Origin: Streptomyces lasiicapitis
Lineage (GTDB): Bacteria > Actinomycetota > Actinomycetes > Streptomycetales > Streptomycetaceae
Length of the DNA stretch: 64,000 nt
NCBI RefSeq assembly: GCF_014646335.1
Contig: NZ_BMNG01000005.1
Location: forward strand, 162,434 to 226,433
Reading direction: 5' to 3'
Shown: positions 1 to 7,609 of the stretch, in pieces
Position numbering within the stretch: the first letter of the stretch is position 1
Layout: the number at the start of each line of letters is the position of its first letter
Translations under genes and position numbers: made by a program
Notes under the pieces: model-generated
The model's input: only the letters and a program-made list of their open reading frames with translations
Told to the model about the DNA's origin: nothing
Databases searched by the model: none

Positions 1-1434
1 CTCACCCTGCCGGTGGCCGCCTCTGCGGGCGCGGCCCCCGCCGAGGCCACGAAGCCCGCGAAGGCGGACTTCAACGGCGACGGCTACGAGGACCTCGCCG
101 TCGGCGTCCCCGCGGCGACCGTCGGCGGCAAGGCCAAGGCCGGGTACGTGAACGTGGTCTGGGGCGGCCCGCGCGGCCTGCACGCCAGTGGCAACGTACG
201 CATCACGCAGTCCACGGCGAACGTCCCGGGCACCCCGGAGACCGGGGACCGGTTCGGCGCGGCCGTCGCCGTGACCGATGTGGACGGCAACGGGCACGCG
301 GACCTGGCGATCGGCGCGCCCGGCGAGGACATCGACGGGCGCACCGACACCGGCAGCGTCACCGTCGTGTACGGCAAGCTGGGCGGCTTCGGCGAGGCCA
401 ACACCGCCGCGCGCGGCGAGAAGGCCAACGACCGGTACGGCAACGCCCTCGTCGCCGGGGACTTCACCGGCGACACGGACGCGGACCTCGCGATCGGCGG
501 CACCGACAAGGTCGTCGTCAACTACAACCCGCTCACCGACCGCACCCGGCCCGGCATGGCCGACCGCATGGGCGGCCGCGCCCCCGTCCTGTCCACCGGG
601 GACTACAACGCCGACGGGCTCACCGACCTCGCCGTCGCGTACTACACGAAGCAGCAGCCGTACACCCAGTCCCACGTCATGCTCTACCGCTACGACAAGC
701 AGGAGGGCCGCCTCCTGCTCGACTGGTCCAACAGCAACGGCGCCACCTCCGCGTACGCCACCGGCGACTTCAACGGCGACGGCCTCGACGACCTCGCACT
801 CGGCAACTGCCGCGAGATAGCCGACGAGAACATCGACGACCCGTGCGGCCCCGAGGAGCTCACCAAGGGCGGCGGCGTCCACATCCGCTACGGCAACCCC
901 AACGGCTCCTTCGGCTCCCGCAAGCAGACCTTCAACCAGGACACCCCGGGCGTCCCCGGCACCGCCGAGACCGGCGACGGCTTCGGCGAGACAGTCGCCG
1001 CAGCGGACGTCAACGGCGACGGCCGCGACGACCTGATCGTGGGAGCGCCCGGCGAGACCATCGGCAGCGGCACCGGCAAGAAGGCGGCGGGCACCGCCAC
1101 CGTCCTGTTCGGCGACGACAAGGGCATCCTCAGCGCGGACGACGAGCTCGGCGACGGCATCGCCAACGGCTACTCGTTCCACCAGGACACGTACCAGATC
1201 CCCGGCACCGCCGAGGCCGGCGACCGCTTCGGCGCGGCGCTCGACACGGGCGACTACGACAAGGACGGCACGCCCGACCTCGCCGTCGCCGCCCCCGGTG
1301 AGAACGCCTCGTCCGGCGGCGTCTGGGCCGCCCCCGGCGCCGTGCCGCCCGGCACCACCGCCCTCACCCCCAACTCCCTTTCCCTTCCCGCCCCTTCGGC
1401 CCCGTTGACGTACGGAGCCGTACTCGGGCGCTAG
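1..1434 (+). CDS. Secreted FG-GAP (integrin-alpha-like) repeat protein, 5' end missing
   Basis: The reading frame is open from the first base, so the start codon and most of the signal peptide lie outside the window; the first residues (LTLPVAASAGAAPA) look like the end of a Sec signal and its cleavage site. The 477 visible residues hold about seven FG-GAP blades, each with a calcium-binding loop of the D-x-N/D-x-D-G-x-x-D-L type (for example DFNGDGYEDLAVG, DVDGNGHADLAIG, DVNGDGRDDLIVG), several followed by GAPGE. Such repeats fold into an extracellular beta-propeller; in Streptomyces these proteins are secreted and mostly uncharacterised. No enzymatic domain is visible. A hairpin follows the stop codon, so it probably ends its transcript alone. 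Confidence 0.9.
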   Translation, partial: LTLPVAASAGAAPAEATKPAKADFNGDGYEDLAVGVPAATVGGKAKAGYVNVVWGGPRGLHASGNVRITQSTANVPGTPETGDRFGAAVAVTDVDGNGHADLAIGAPGEDIDGRTDTGSVTVVYGKLGGFGEANTAARGEKANDRYGNALVAGDFTGDTDADLAIGGTDKVVVNYNPLTDRTRPGMADRMGGRAPVLSTGDYNADGLTDLAVAYYTKQQPYTQSHVMLYRYDKQEGRLLLDWSNSNGATSAYATGDFNGDGLDDLALGNCREIADENIDDPCGPEELTKGGGVHIRYGNPNGSFGSRKQTFNQDTPGVPGTAETGDGFGETVAAADVNGDGRDDLIVGAPGETIGSGTGKKAAGTATVLFGDDKGILSADDELGDGIANGYSFHQDTYQIPGTAEAGDRFGAALDTGDYDKDGTPDLAVAAPGENASSGGVWAAPGAVPPGTTALTPNSLSLPAPSAPLTYGAVLGR

Positions 1435-1445
1435 CCACCACCGCT

Positions 1446-1492
1446 GACCTGGGGCAACCCCGTCAGGGTCCCCCTAGGGGTTGTCACAGGTC
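1446..1492 (+). terminator. Interrupted hairpin after the FG-GAP gene
   Basis: An outer GACCTG/CAGGTC stem encloses a CAACCCC/GGGGTTG stem separated by small internal loops. It begins about 10 nt after the stop codon. There is no U-tract, as is usual for high-GC actinobacteria. Confidence 0.5.
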
Positions 1493-1560
1493 AGCCGCAA
1501 ACCCGCTCTCCTCCACAGGACGGACGACCGCACCCCGCCAGACCAGGTACGTTCGATTCC

Positions 1561-2637
1561 GTGGCTGGATTCAGGATCGGACGCGGCGGCCGGGACAACC
1601 GCGCACAGCAAGGACCCCGACAGGGCGGGCACCCGGGCCAGGGCCAGGGCGGTCCCGGCGGGCAAGGCGGATACGCCGCGCCCGGCGGGCACGGCGGTCA
1701 GGGCGGTCATCAGGGCGCACACCCCGGACCCCGGCAGGACCCGTACGGGCAGGCCCCCCAGGGCGGCGGCCCGGCGTACGGCTACCCGCCCGCGCCCGGC
1801 GGCGGCCGCCCGGCCCCGCAGCCCCCGTACGGCGGACAACCGCCCTACGGCGGCCAGGGCGGCGGCGGCCAGCACCACGGCGGCGCCCAGCAGTGGCCGC
1901 AGCCGCCGGGCGGCCAGGGCGAACCCGAGTACTTCGGCGGCGGACACGGCGGCCAGGGCGGGCACGGCGGACCCGCGGGCCACGACCCGTACGCCGCCAA
2001 CAACCCCGGCAACACCCAGGCCTTCTCCCTGGGTGAGGACCCGTACAACAGCGGCGACACCTACCGCGCGGGCCAGGCCCCCGCGGGCCCCATCGGCCCG
2101 AAGCTCCACTGGAAGGACCTGCTCCGCGGCATCGTCTTCCGCCCCGGCCCGACCTTCCTCCAGATGCGGGACTACGCGATGTGGGCCCCGGCCGTCATCG
2201 TCACGTTCCTCTACGGCCTGCTCGCCGTCTTCGGCTTCGACGAGGCCCGCGAGGACGTACTCAACGCCACGCTGTCCACGGCGATCCCCTACGTCCTCAC
2301 GACCGGCGTCGCCATCACCATCAGCGCGTTCATCCTCGGCATCGTCACGCACTCCCTCGCCCGCCAGTTCGGCGGCGACGGCGCGTGGCAGCCGACGGTC
2401 GGCCTCTCCATGCTGATCATGTCCATCACGGACGCCCCGCGCGTGGTCGTCGCCCTGTTCCTCGGCGGCGGCGCCACCTTCGTACAGATGCTGGGCTGGG
2501 CCACCTGGCTCGCCGCGGGCGCGCTGCTCACGATCATGGTGAGCAAGTCGCACGACCTGCCGTGGCCACGGGCGCTCGGCGCGTCGGCGATCCAGCTCCT
2601 TGCGATCCTGTCGATCATCAAACTGGGTACGTTCTGA
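1561..2637 (+). CDS. Yip1-family membrane protein with Gly/Pro/Gln-rich N-terminus
   Basis: A 358-residue protein with a GTG start and no convincing Shine-Dalgarno, so a leaderless transcript is possible. Residues 1-165 are low complexity, rich in Gly, Pro, Gln and His (repeated GGQGG and PYGG), and probably disordered in the cytoplasm. The C-terminal half has about five hydrophobic segments, starting at MWAPAVIVTFLYGLLAVF and ending at the last residues (LLAILSIIKLGTF), which matches the Yip1 domain layout. Bacterial Yip1 proteins are integral membrane proteins without an assigned reaction. A strong bidirectional terminator separates it from the convergent phosphoribosyltransferase gene. Confidence 0.8.
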   Translation: MAGFRIGRGGRDNRAQQGPRQGGHPGQGQGGPGGQGGYAAPGGHGGQGGHQGAHPGPRQDPYGQAPQGGGPAYGYPPAPGGGRPAPQPPYGGQPPYGGQGGGGQHHGGAQQWPQPPGGQGEPEYFGGGHGGQGGHGGPAGHDPYAANNPGNTQAFSLGEDPYNSGDTYRAGQAPAGPIGPKLHWKDLLRGIVFRPGPTFLQMRDYAMWAPAVIVTFLYGLLAVFGFDEAREDVLNATLSTAIPYVLTTGVAITISAFILGIVTHSLARQFGGDGAWQPTVGLSMLIMSITDAPRVVVALFLGGGATFVQMLGWATWLAAGALLTIMVSKSHDLPWPRALGASAIQLLAILSIIKLGTF

Positions 2638-2663
2638 CGCTTGCGTACGTCCGTACGTCCCGT

Positions 2664-2717
2664 ACACACGCGAAGGGCCCCGGCGAGCCAGTGCTCGCCG
2701 GGGCCCTTCGCGTGTGT
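2664..2717. terminator. Perfect 25-bp bidirectional terminator hairpin
   Basis: Arms 2664-2688 and 2693-2717 are exact reverse complements around the loop CAGT. It sits between the convergent Yip1 and phosphoribosyltransferase genes and probably serves both. Confidence 0.9.
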
Positions 2718-2731
2718 ATGAGAACTGACCG

Positions 2732-3229
2732 CTAGGCGTCGAGAACCTGCCCCTGCCGCTTCACGACGGGCGGCTCGACACTCCACGGAAAGTTGATCCA
2801 CTCATCCGTGCGCTTCCACACGTACTCGCACTTCACGAGCGAGTGGGACTTCTCATAGATGACCGCGGACCGGACCTCGGCGACGGCGTCGAGGCAGAAG
2901 TCGTGGACGAGCTTCAGCGTCTTGCCGGTGTCGGCGACGTCGTCGGTGATCAGCACCTTCTTGTCGGAGAAGTCGATGGCGTTGGGGACGGGAGCCAGCA
3001 TGACCGGCATGTCCAGCGTGGTCCCCACCCCCGTGTAGAACTCCACATTCACCAGGTGGATGTTCTTGCAGTCGAGGGCGTACGCGAGGCCGCCCGCGAC
3101 GAAGACGCCGCCGCGCGCGATGCTCAGCACGATGTCGGGCTCGTACCCGTCGTCGGCGATGGTCTGCGCGAGCTCGCGCACCGCGCCGCCGAACTTCTCG
3201 TACGAAAGGTTCTCGCGAACGTCACTCAT
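2732..3229 (-). CDS. Phosphoribosyltransferase (type I PRTase fold)
   Basis: A 165-residue protein starting MSDVRENLSYEKF. The PRPP-binding signature is VLITDDVADTGKTLKLV at about residues 95-111, with two acidic residues before the DTGKT loop, as in hypoxanthine/xanthine phosphoribosyltransferases. An SIARGG loop near residue 37 fits the pyrophosphate-binding loop. It probably transfers phosphoribosyl from PRPP to a purine base in salvage; exact base specificity cannot be read from sequence. The frame stays open upstream into the dcd region, but ATG at 3229 fits the family length. It lies 8 nt downstream of dcd on the same strand, so the two are probably co-transcribed as a nucleotide-metabolism pair. 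Confidence 0.85.
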   Translation of the reverse strand: MSDVRENLSYEKFGGAVRELAQTIADDGYEPDIVLSIARGGVFVAGGLAYALDCKNIHLVNVEFYTGVGTTLDMPVMLAPVPNAIDFSDKKVLITDDVADTGKTLKLVHDFCLDAVAEVRSAVIYEKSHSLVKCEYVWKRTDEWINFPWSVEPPVVKRQGQVLDA

Positions 3230-3237
3230 GGAAGGGC

Positions 3238-3813
3238 TCACACCTGGGTCCGATGGAAATTGAGGAAGGAACGGGAGGCGGTGGGCCCGCGCTGGTTCTG
3301 GTAGCGCGACCCGTACCGCTCGGACCCGTACGGCGACTCGGCGGGCGAGCTCAGCCGGAACATGCAGAGCTGCCCGATCTTCATGCCCGGCCACAGCTTG
3401 ATGGGCAGCGTGGCGAGGTTGGACAGCTCAAGGGTCACGTGACCGCTGAAGCCGGGGTCGATGAACCCGGCGGTGGAGTGGGTGACGAGGCCGAGCCGGC
3501 CGAGGCTGGACTTGCCCTCGAGGCGCGACGCGAGGTCGTCGGGCAGGGTGATGACCTCGTACGTCGAGGCGAGGACGAACTCACCGGGGTGGAGGATGAA
3601 CGGCTCGTCCCCCTCCGGCTCGACGAGCCGGGTCAGATCCGCCTGCTCGACGGACGGGTCGATGTGCGGGTAGCGGTGATTCTCGAACACCCGGAAGTAG
3701 CGGTCGAGCCGCACGTCGATGCTCGACGGCTGCACCATGGATTCGTCGTAAGGATCGATCCGGACCCGCCCGGCGTCGATCTCGGCCCGGATGTCCTTGT
3801 CTGAGAGAAGCAC
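3238..3813 (-). CDS. dcd: dCTP deaminase
   Basis: Deaminates dCTP to dUTP in the cytoplasm, feeding dTTP synthesis. The 191 residues from a GTG start ([12 protein letters not shown]) match the usual family length. Hallmarks are [12 protein letters not shown] near residue 24, the substrate loop [19 protein letters not shown] near 108, and [14 protein letters not shown] containing the catalytic glutamate. The C-terminal [10 protein letters not shown] segment is the part that closes over the nucleotide in this family. I see no sign of the bifunctional dCTP deaminase/dUTPase variant. It is followed after 8 nt by the phosphoribosyltransferase gene. Confidence 0.95.
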   Translation of the reverse strand: MLLSDKDIRAEIDAGRVRIDPYDESMVQPSSIDVRLDRYFRVFENHRYPHIDPSVEQADLTRLVEPEGDEPFILHPGEFVLASTYEVITLPDDLASRLEGKSSLGRLGLVTHSTAGFIDPGFSGHVTLELSNLATLPIKLWPGMKIGQLCMFRLSSPAESPYGSERYGSRYQNQRGPTASRSFLNFHRTQV

Positions 3814-3914
3814 GCACCGAGGATACGCAGAGCGCGCGGGACCGCCCCAATCGGACAGCCCCGCGCGCCTCGGTGACCGCGGCGTTCGCGGCCGGTTCAG
3901 CCTCGCTGGTGCGG

Positions 3915-4073
3915 CTACCGCTTCTGCAACTCCACCGGCACGGCGTGCCGCAGCCGCGCGCAGCGGGGACACCGGATGAGCCGGCCGGGACCGAGCCGGT
4001 CGGCCTGCTGCATCGGGAACGAAGTGGTGCTGAACACGTGCCCTTCGGCACAACGGACGACGGTGCGCTCCAT
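3915..4073 (-). CDS. Small zinc-ribbon protein (52 aa)
   Basis: An ATG-initiated frame from 4073 to TAG at 3915 encodes 52 residues beginning [19 protein letters not shown]. It carries C8-x3-H12 and C35-x2-C38 (CPRC), a compact zinc ribbon, and ends in a basic tail. It lies about 100 nt upstream of dcd on the same strand. The pattern looks like small conserved Streptomyces proteins I recall, but the function is unknown; a ribbon this small could bind nucleic acid or a protein partner. Codon third positions are strongly G/C, which supports real coding. Confidence 0.7.
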   Translation of the reverse strand: MERTVVRCAEGHVFSTTSFPMQQADRLGPGRLIRCPRCARLRHAVPVELQKR

Positions 4074-4398
4074 CAAGTCCTCGGGTCCCTTCCCCAGAGC
4101 CGTTTCGCGAGAGCCACGAGCCGTACGGGAGCCGTGTCCGGCACCGCCGGACGACTCACGGCGAAAGCCACATTACGGGATCAAAGGGACGCCACTCCAG
4201 GCGGCACTCCGCACGTCCAGGTCCCACCCGAGGGCCCCGACCATCCCTCCCGAAGGGCCCCACCGTACGCCCCAACTCCCTTCGCCCGCAGTCACGCAGA
4301 CCGCACGCAGCGCAGCGGGGCCTGGGCGCGGCGGCGCTCTGGAGCTGGGATGGGGTAGAGTGTGCGACGGTACGAAACCGGTTCAACCGGTGTATCGC
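4074..4398. other. Gene-free stretch upstream of tRNA-Gly
   Basis: No credible protein gene is visible. The tRNA promoter should lie near its right end; TAGAGT at 4356-4361 is a possible -10 box but no convincing -35 accompanies it. Confidence 0.5.
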
Positions 4399-4472
4399 GC
4401 GGGTGTAGTTTAGTGGTAGAACATCAGCTTCCCAAGCTGAGAGTGCGAGTTCGATTCTCGTCACCCGCTCCA
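4399..4472 (+). tRNA. tRNA-Gly, anticodon CCC
   Basis: The acceptor stem GCGGGTG (4399-4405) pairs with CACCCGC (4462-4468); discriminator T is followed by an encoded CCA at 4470-4472. The anticodon stem TCAGC/GCTGA encloses TT-CCC-AA with the anticodon at 4431-4433. The T arm contains GTTCGATTC. It reads GGG glycine codons. A GC-rich hairpin follows within 6 nt. No integrase lies nearby, although tRNA 3' ends are common integration sites in this genus. Confidence 0.97.
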
Positions 4473-4477
4473 GGATG

Positions 4478-4504
4478 CAGCCCCAGGTCACCGACCTGGG
4501 GCTG
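4478..4504 (+). terminator. tRNA-Gly terminator
   Basis: Perfect 12-bp stem (CAGCCCCAGGTC and its complement) with an ACC loop, followed by the T-rich GTTTGTTGT. Confidence 0.85.
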
Positions 4505-4576
4505 GTTTGTTGTACGGACCAGTGGGGCGCCCCGTAGCCCACGAGGCGCCCCACGTTGCGTGCCGACTCTCCCCCC

Positions 4577-5423
4577 TCAGCGGGTCGTACCGTCCCCCGG
4601 CCACGTCTGCGGCAGCGGATCGACCGCCCTGGTCAGCGTGTACCGAAGGGCTTCGGCGAGCGCCGTGTCGACGGTGGCAGCCACCTGGCGTACCAGCTCT
4701 GAGCGCTCCCACAGCATCAGCGCCTGCGCCGCCGCGTCCCGAATCTGAGGGCGCCGGTCACCGATGGCGCCGACCAGCCCGGCCTCGGCCGGGTGGCTGT
4801 CGAGCACTGAAGCCGCTCCGGCGTGGTGCAGCCTTCGTACGGACTGGATCGCGTTCAGCCGGACATCAGTTGACGGATCATTCAGGACCTCGGACAACGG
4901 ATCGAGGGCGGCCGGATCGGCAGTGTCGCCCAGGGCCATCGCCGCGGAGACTCGGACCGTGGTGTTGTCCGCCCGTAGGCGCAGGGTGTACCGCTCTACG
5001 GGCGGTGGGCTGAGGCGCTTGAGGCGGGTGTAGCCCCACGCCGACCTCGGGAAGGTGTCGGGGTACGCCAGGGCGCCCCGGCTCATGAGCTTGCGGAGCA
5101 GGCGGTTCTTCGGGGGGGCGGAGGTCCAGGAGGTCGCGGAAGGGGGCCACGTCCCGGTCCGGGTTCAGCTCTGCCGCGACTCGGATCGCCAGTCCGTGGA
5201 GGTCGGGTTCGTAGAGGTCGTCGAGATGGTCCAGTGCGGACAGGCGCGTGACGAAGCACATGACGGCGGCGTCGGCTCGGGGGCCGCCGAGCGTGTGGAG
5301 GGCCAGCAGAGCTCTGCGGAAGTCTTTCTTCCGGTCACGGTCACGGTCGCTGAGCAGGGTGGTTTCGGCCTCTTCAGGGCTCAGGACGGCATCGGCATCA
5401 GCCTCTTCGGGGGTGCTTGTCAT
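4577..5423 (-). pseudogene. HEAT-repeat protein gene interrupted by a frameshift
   Basis: Translation from ATG at 5423 (MTSTPEEADADAVLSPEEAE) runs through two helical repeats to LDLRPP. It then leaves frame at a run of seven C on the coding strand (5112-5118 on the plus strand). In the neighbouring frame the same protein continues as KNRLLRKLMSRGALAYPDT and on to VDPLPQTWPGDGTTR, with HEAT-like helices (VRVSAAMALGD, VRLNAIQSVRRLH, IRDAAAQALMLW). Removing one C gives one continuous protein of about 281 residues. HEAT repeats form protein-binding scaffolds. The break may be a sequencing error, a recent mutation or a slippery site; both halves keep normal codon bias, so decay, if real, is recent. 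Confidence 0.75.
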
Positions 5424-5520
5424 GTCGGCCTGCCTGCCTGTCCTTCTCGTGTTCGTGCGCGCCCCGCGGAGGGGCGAGTTCGGGCCAACCCGCATGGTTT
5501 CGGCCGCCGATCGCCGGGAG

Positions 5521-5554
5521 TTGTCCGCGATCTCTCCCGGAATTGTCCGTGATC
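5521..5554. repeat. 12-bp direct repeat between divergent genes
   Basis: TTGTCCGCGATC at 5521-5532 recurs as TTGTCCGTGATC at 5543-5554, offset by 22 bp (about two helical turns). It lies between the divergent HEAT-repeat and polysaccharide deacetylase genes and may be a tandem regulator-binding site. Confidence 0.4.
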
Positions 5555-5649
5555 GGTAACGGAGGGATCCCCGAGCCCCCGGGGCTCGTCCTGCGGGGTG
5601 GTCGGGAGGCGGCCGGAGATCGGCGGGGACTGTGTGGAGAGGGGCGGAC

Positions 5650-6423
5650 ATGGCACGGCATGGCGGCGGGCGGGGCTGGTACGGCAAGGTCGTCGGGGCG
5701 GCGCTCGGGGTGATGATGCTCGCCACCGGTGCTTCGGTGTGGACCGCGCAGGCCGGTGCCGCGGACGAATCGGCGCCGCAGGCGGACGCGCCGGCCAAGC
5801 CCGGCAGTGACGTCAAGCCGGTCTCCGCGACCATCGCGCACGCCTCCGACGCGGGCAAGCGCGGCGTCAACATCACCATCGACGACGGCCCCGACCCCAA
5901 GTGGACCCCTCAAATGCTCGACCTGCTGCGGCAGTACGACGTGAAGGCCACGTTCTGCATGGTCGGTACGCAGGCGCAGGCCCACCCCGACCTCGTGAAG
6001 AAGGTGGTCGCCGCCGGGCACCGGCTCTGCGACCACTCGGTCTCGCACAACACCGCCATGGACAAGGAATCCGGGACCTACCAGTCCCAGCAGATCCTCG
6101 ACGCCGAACGCATGATCACCAAGGCCTCCGGGGGCGTACGGCCCATGTACTACCGCGCGCCCGGCGGCGCCTTCACCCCCGACAGCCGCAAGCTCGCCGC
6201 CTCCCGCGGCATGCGCCCGCTGGGCTGGAACGTCGACAGCAAGGACTTCGAACGCCCCGGTGCGGACGCCATGGTCGCCACCGTCCAGCGGGAGTTGCCC
6301 AACGGCCCGACCGTCCTCTTCCACGACGCGGGCGGCGACCGCGCCCAGACCGTCGAGGCCCTGCGCCGCCTCCTGCCCTGGATGAAGCAGCAGGGCTACA
6401 CCTTCGGCTTCCCGGTGCGCTGA
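5650..6423 (+). CDS. Secreted polysaccharide deacetylase (NodB domain)
   Basis: A 257-residue protein with a Sec signal (MARHGGGRGW, then a hydrophobic core, cleavage near AQAGA, residues 33-37). The NodB domain begins at about 72. Motif 1 is TIDDGPD (DDGP at 78-81), motif 2 is the metal-binding DHSVSH (His129, His133), motif 3 is YYRAPGGAF, and LGWNVDSKDFERPG and VLFHDAGG follow. These residues hold the zinc and the catalytic base that remove N- or O-acetyl groups from chitin, xylan or peptidoglycan sugars; the substrate is not predictable. ATG at 5650 is preferred over the upstream GTG because GGAGAGGGG sits just before it. Confidence 0.9.
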   Translation: MARHGGGRGWYGKVVGAALGVMMLATGASVWTAQAGAADESAPQADAPAKPGSDVKPVSATIAHASDAGKRGVNITIDDGPDPKWTPQMLDLLRQYDVKATFCMVGTQAQAHPDLVKKVVAAGHRLCDHSVSHNTAMDKESGTYQSQQILDAERMITKASGGVRPMYYRAPGGAFTPDSRKLAASRGMRPLGWNVDSKDFERPGADAMVATVQRELPNGPTVLFHDAGGDRAQTVEALRRLLPWMKQQGYTFGFPVR

Positions 6424-6445
6424 GCCCCGGCCTCCCTCGCCGTGC

Positions 6446-6472
6446 AACCCCCGGGTCGTGGGCCCGGGGGTT
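6446..6472 (+). terminator. Terminator after polysaccharide deacetylase
   Basis: AACCCCCGGG pairs with CCCGGGGGTT across a 7-nt loop, followed by TT. Confidence 0.85.
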
Positions 6473-6590
6473 TTCCGCTGCCCGGATGGGTGGGTGGGTG
6501 CGCCGAGGTGGAGATGGAGACGGCCGCCAAAAGGGCTTCCCCGCGGGGGCCGCTACCCTCGGACCCGTGAGCGGGGGTGACAGGCAGCGC

Positions 6591-7001
6591 ATGGCGAACT
6601 TTCGCGTCAACCTCGTCCCGGCGGTGCTGGCCTTGGCCAACCCGCCGTGGCAGCGCGACGTGTGGCTGGACCCGTCGGTGTTCGAGAACCTGGACCACGT
6701 CTTCCACACGCTCTTCGACGACTTCTGCGATGCCGACGATCCGGAGCGCTACCTCGGCATCAGCCTGAGGACACAGGAAGAGGTCGAACTCATGCGGCAG
6801 CTCGGCGCCGCACTCGACGCCGCGATGGCCGACGCGCCCGGCGACACCGACGAGGAGTACCTCGCCACGAGCGCGTGGCCGGACGTGGTGACCATCGCCG
6901 GACGCCTCGCACAGGTCATGGTCGCGAACGATCTGAGCGAACTCGTCGCGCTGCACGAGCCCGAGGCATCGGCCGCCGCACCGCGGTTCCCCAAGGGTTA
7001 G
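6591..7001 (+). CDS. Small acidic conserved actinobacterial protein (SCO4402-like)
   Basis: A 136-residue cytosolic protein starting MANFRVNLVPAVLALANPPW. It is acidic and mostly helical, with the conserved-looking strings WLDPSVFENLDHVFHTLFDD, LRTQEEVELMRQLGAALD and AWPDVVTIAGRLAQVM. This resembles, from memory, the SCO4402-type family found beside diverse actinobacterial loci; no function is assigned. GTG at 6567 is an in-frame alternative start, but GGGGGTGA about 10 nt before the ATG favours 6591. It stands alone, convergent with the acetyltransferase gene. Confidence 0.7.
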   Translation: MANFRVNLVPAVLALANPPWQRDVWLDPSVFENLDHVFHTLFDDFCDADDPERYLGISLRTQEEVELMRQLGAALDAAMADAPGDTDEEYLATSAWPDVVTIAGRLAQVMVANDLSELVALHEPEASAAAPRFPKG

Positions 7002-7016
7002 GGCCACACCCCGTGC

Positions 7017-7418
7017 TCAGAGCGCGATGAGGCCCGCCGGTGTCGGCCTGAACCCGCACGCCTCGAAGTAGAACGGCCGCAGCTCGTCGTCGAAGTCGAC
7101 GTGCAGCCATTCGCAGCCGGCCGCGCGGGCGCCTCGGGCGGCCTCGGCGACGAGAGCGGCGCCCACCCCGGTGCGGCGATGGGTGGCCGCGACCACCGTG
7201 TCCAGGATGAACGCGTGGACGCCGCCGTCCCACGCCACGTTCACGAATCCGACGAGGTCGCCGTCGCTGCGGGCGCAGACCCAGCCGAGGCTGTGGCGGC
7301 GTGCCTGGCCGAGCCAGTCGATGTCCAGCGGCCGATGGCCGAAGCCCTCCGCGTGGAGCGCGTTGACCGCCGTGTTGTCGAAGTCGCCTCGCCATTCGTA
7401 CGTATGCGTAGTCGCCAC
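7017..7418 (-). CDS. GNAT-family N-acetyltransferase
   Basis: A 133-residue single-domain acetyltransferase from a GTG start (VATTHTYEWRGDFDN). Motif A, which binds the acetyl-CoA pyrophosphate, reads HRRTGVGAALVAEA, close to the R/Q-x-x-G-x-G/A consensus, followed by GCEWLHVDFDDELRPFYFEACGF, the usual motif B region ending in the FYxxxGF signature. The acceptor (antibiotic, amino acid or protein amine) cannot be inferred. The frame is open upstream to 7541, but that extension is Arg/Ser-rich and lacks domain similarity, so the shorter start is preferred. Confidence 0.85.
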   Translation of the reverse strand: MATTHTYEWRGDFDNTAVNALHAEGFGHRPLDIDWLGQARRHSLGWVCARSDGDLVGFVNVAWDGGVHAFILDTVVAATHRRTGVGAALVAEAARGARAAGCEWLHVDFDDELRPFYFEACGFRPTPAGLIAL

Positions 7419-7540
7419 GACGTGAGCGTAGACCCGACGCGAGCGAAGATCCGTCGTGGCCCCACAACAGGCCCGCCCGCCGCTCAGGCGCATCACGCCT
7501 CCCCCAAGACACCCCGACGGCACCCACCCGTCCCGTCCCA

Positions 7541-7559
7541 TTCACCTCACGCTGGTGAA
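7541..7559. promoter_or_regulatory. TTCACC/GGTGAA inverted repeat upstream of alkaline phosphatase
   Basis: Arms TTCACC and GGTGAA are separated by 7 nt, about 50 bp before the alkaline phosphatase start. TTCACC recalls half of a PhoP-binding direct-repeat unit, but the second copy is inverted rather than direct, so PhoP control is only a guess. Confidence 0.3.
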
Positions 7560-7609
7560 GTGGCTGCACCGTACAAGGACGTAACAAAGCACGTTTCGAG
7601 GAGTTCTTC

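Noticed and set aside
4399..4472. Integration site (att) at the tRNA 3' end
   Set aside because: No integrase, no direct repeat of the tRNA end found nearby.
4156..4554. Minus-strand ORF of 132 residues (ILERVTRIELALSAWEADVL) spanning the tRNA gene
   Set aside because: It is the antisense of tRNA-Gly and its terminator; such translations are a common mis-annotation and there is no ribosome-binding site or domain.
7541..7559. PHO box upstream of alkaline phosphatase
   Set aside because: Only one TTCACC half-unit is in direct orientation; the second is inverted, so the consensus direct repeat is absent.
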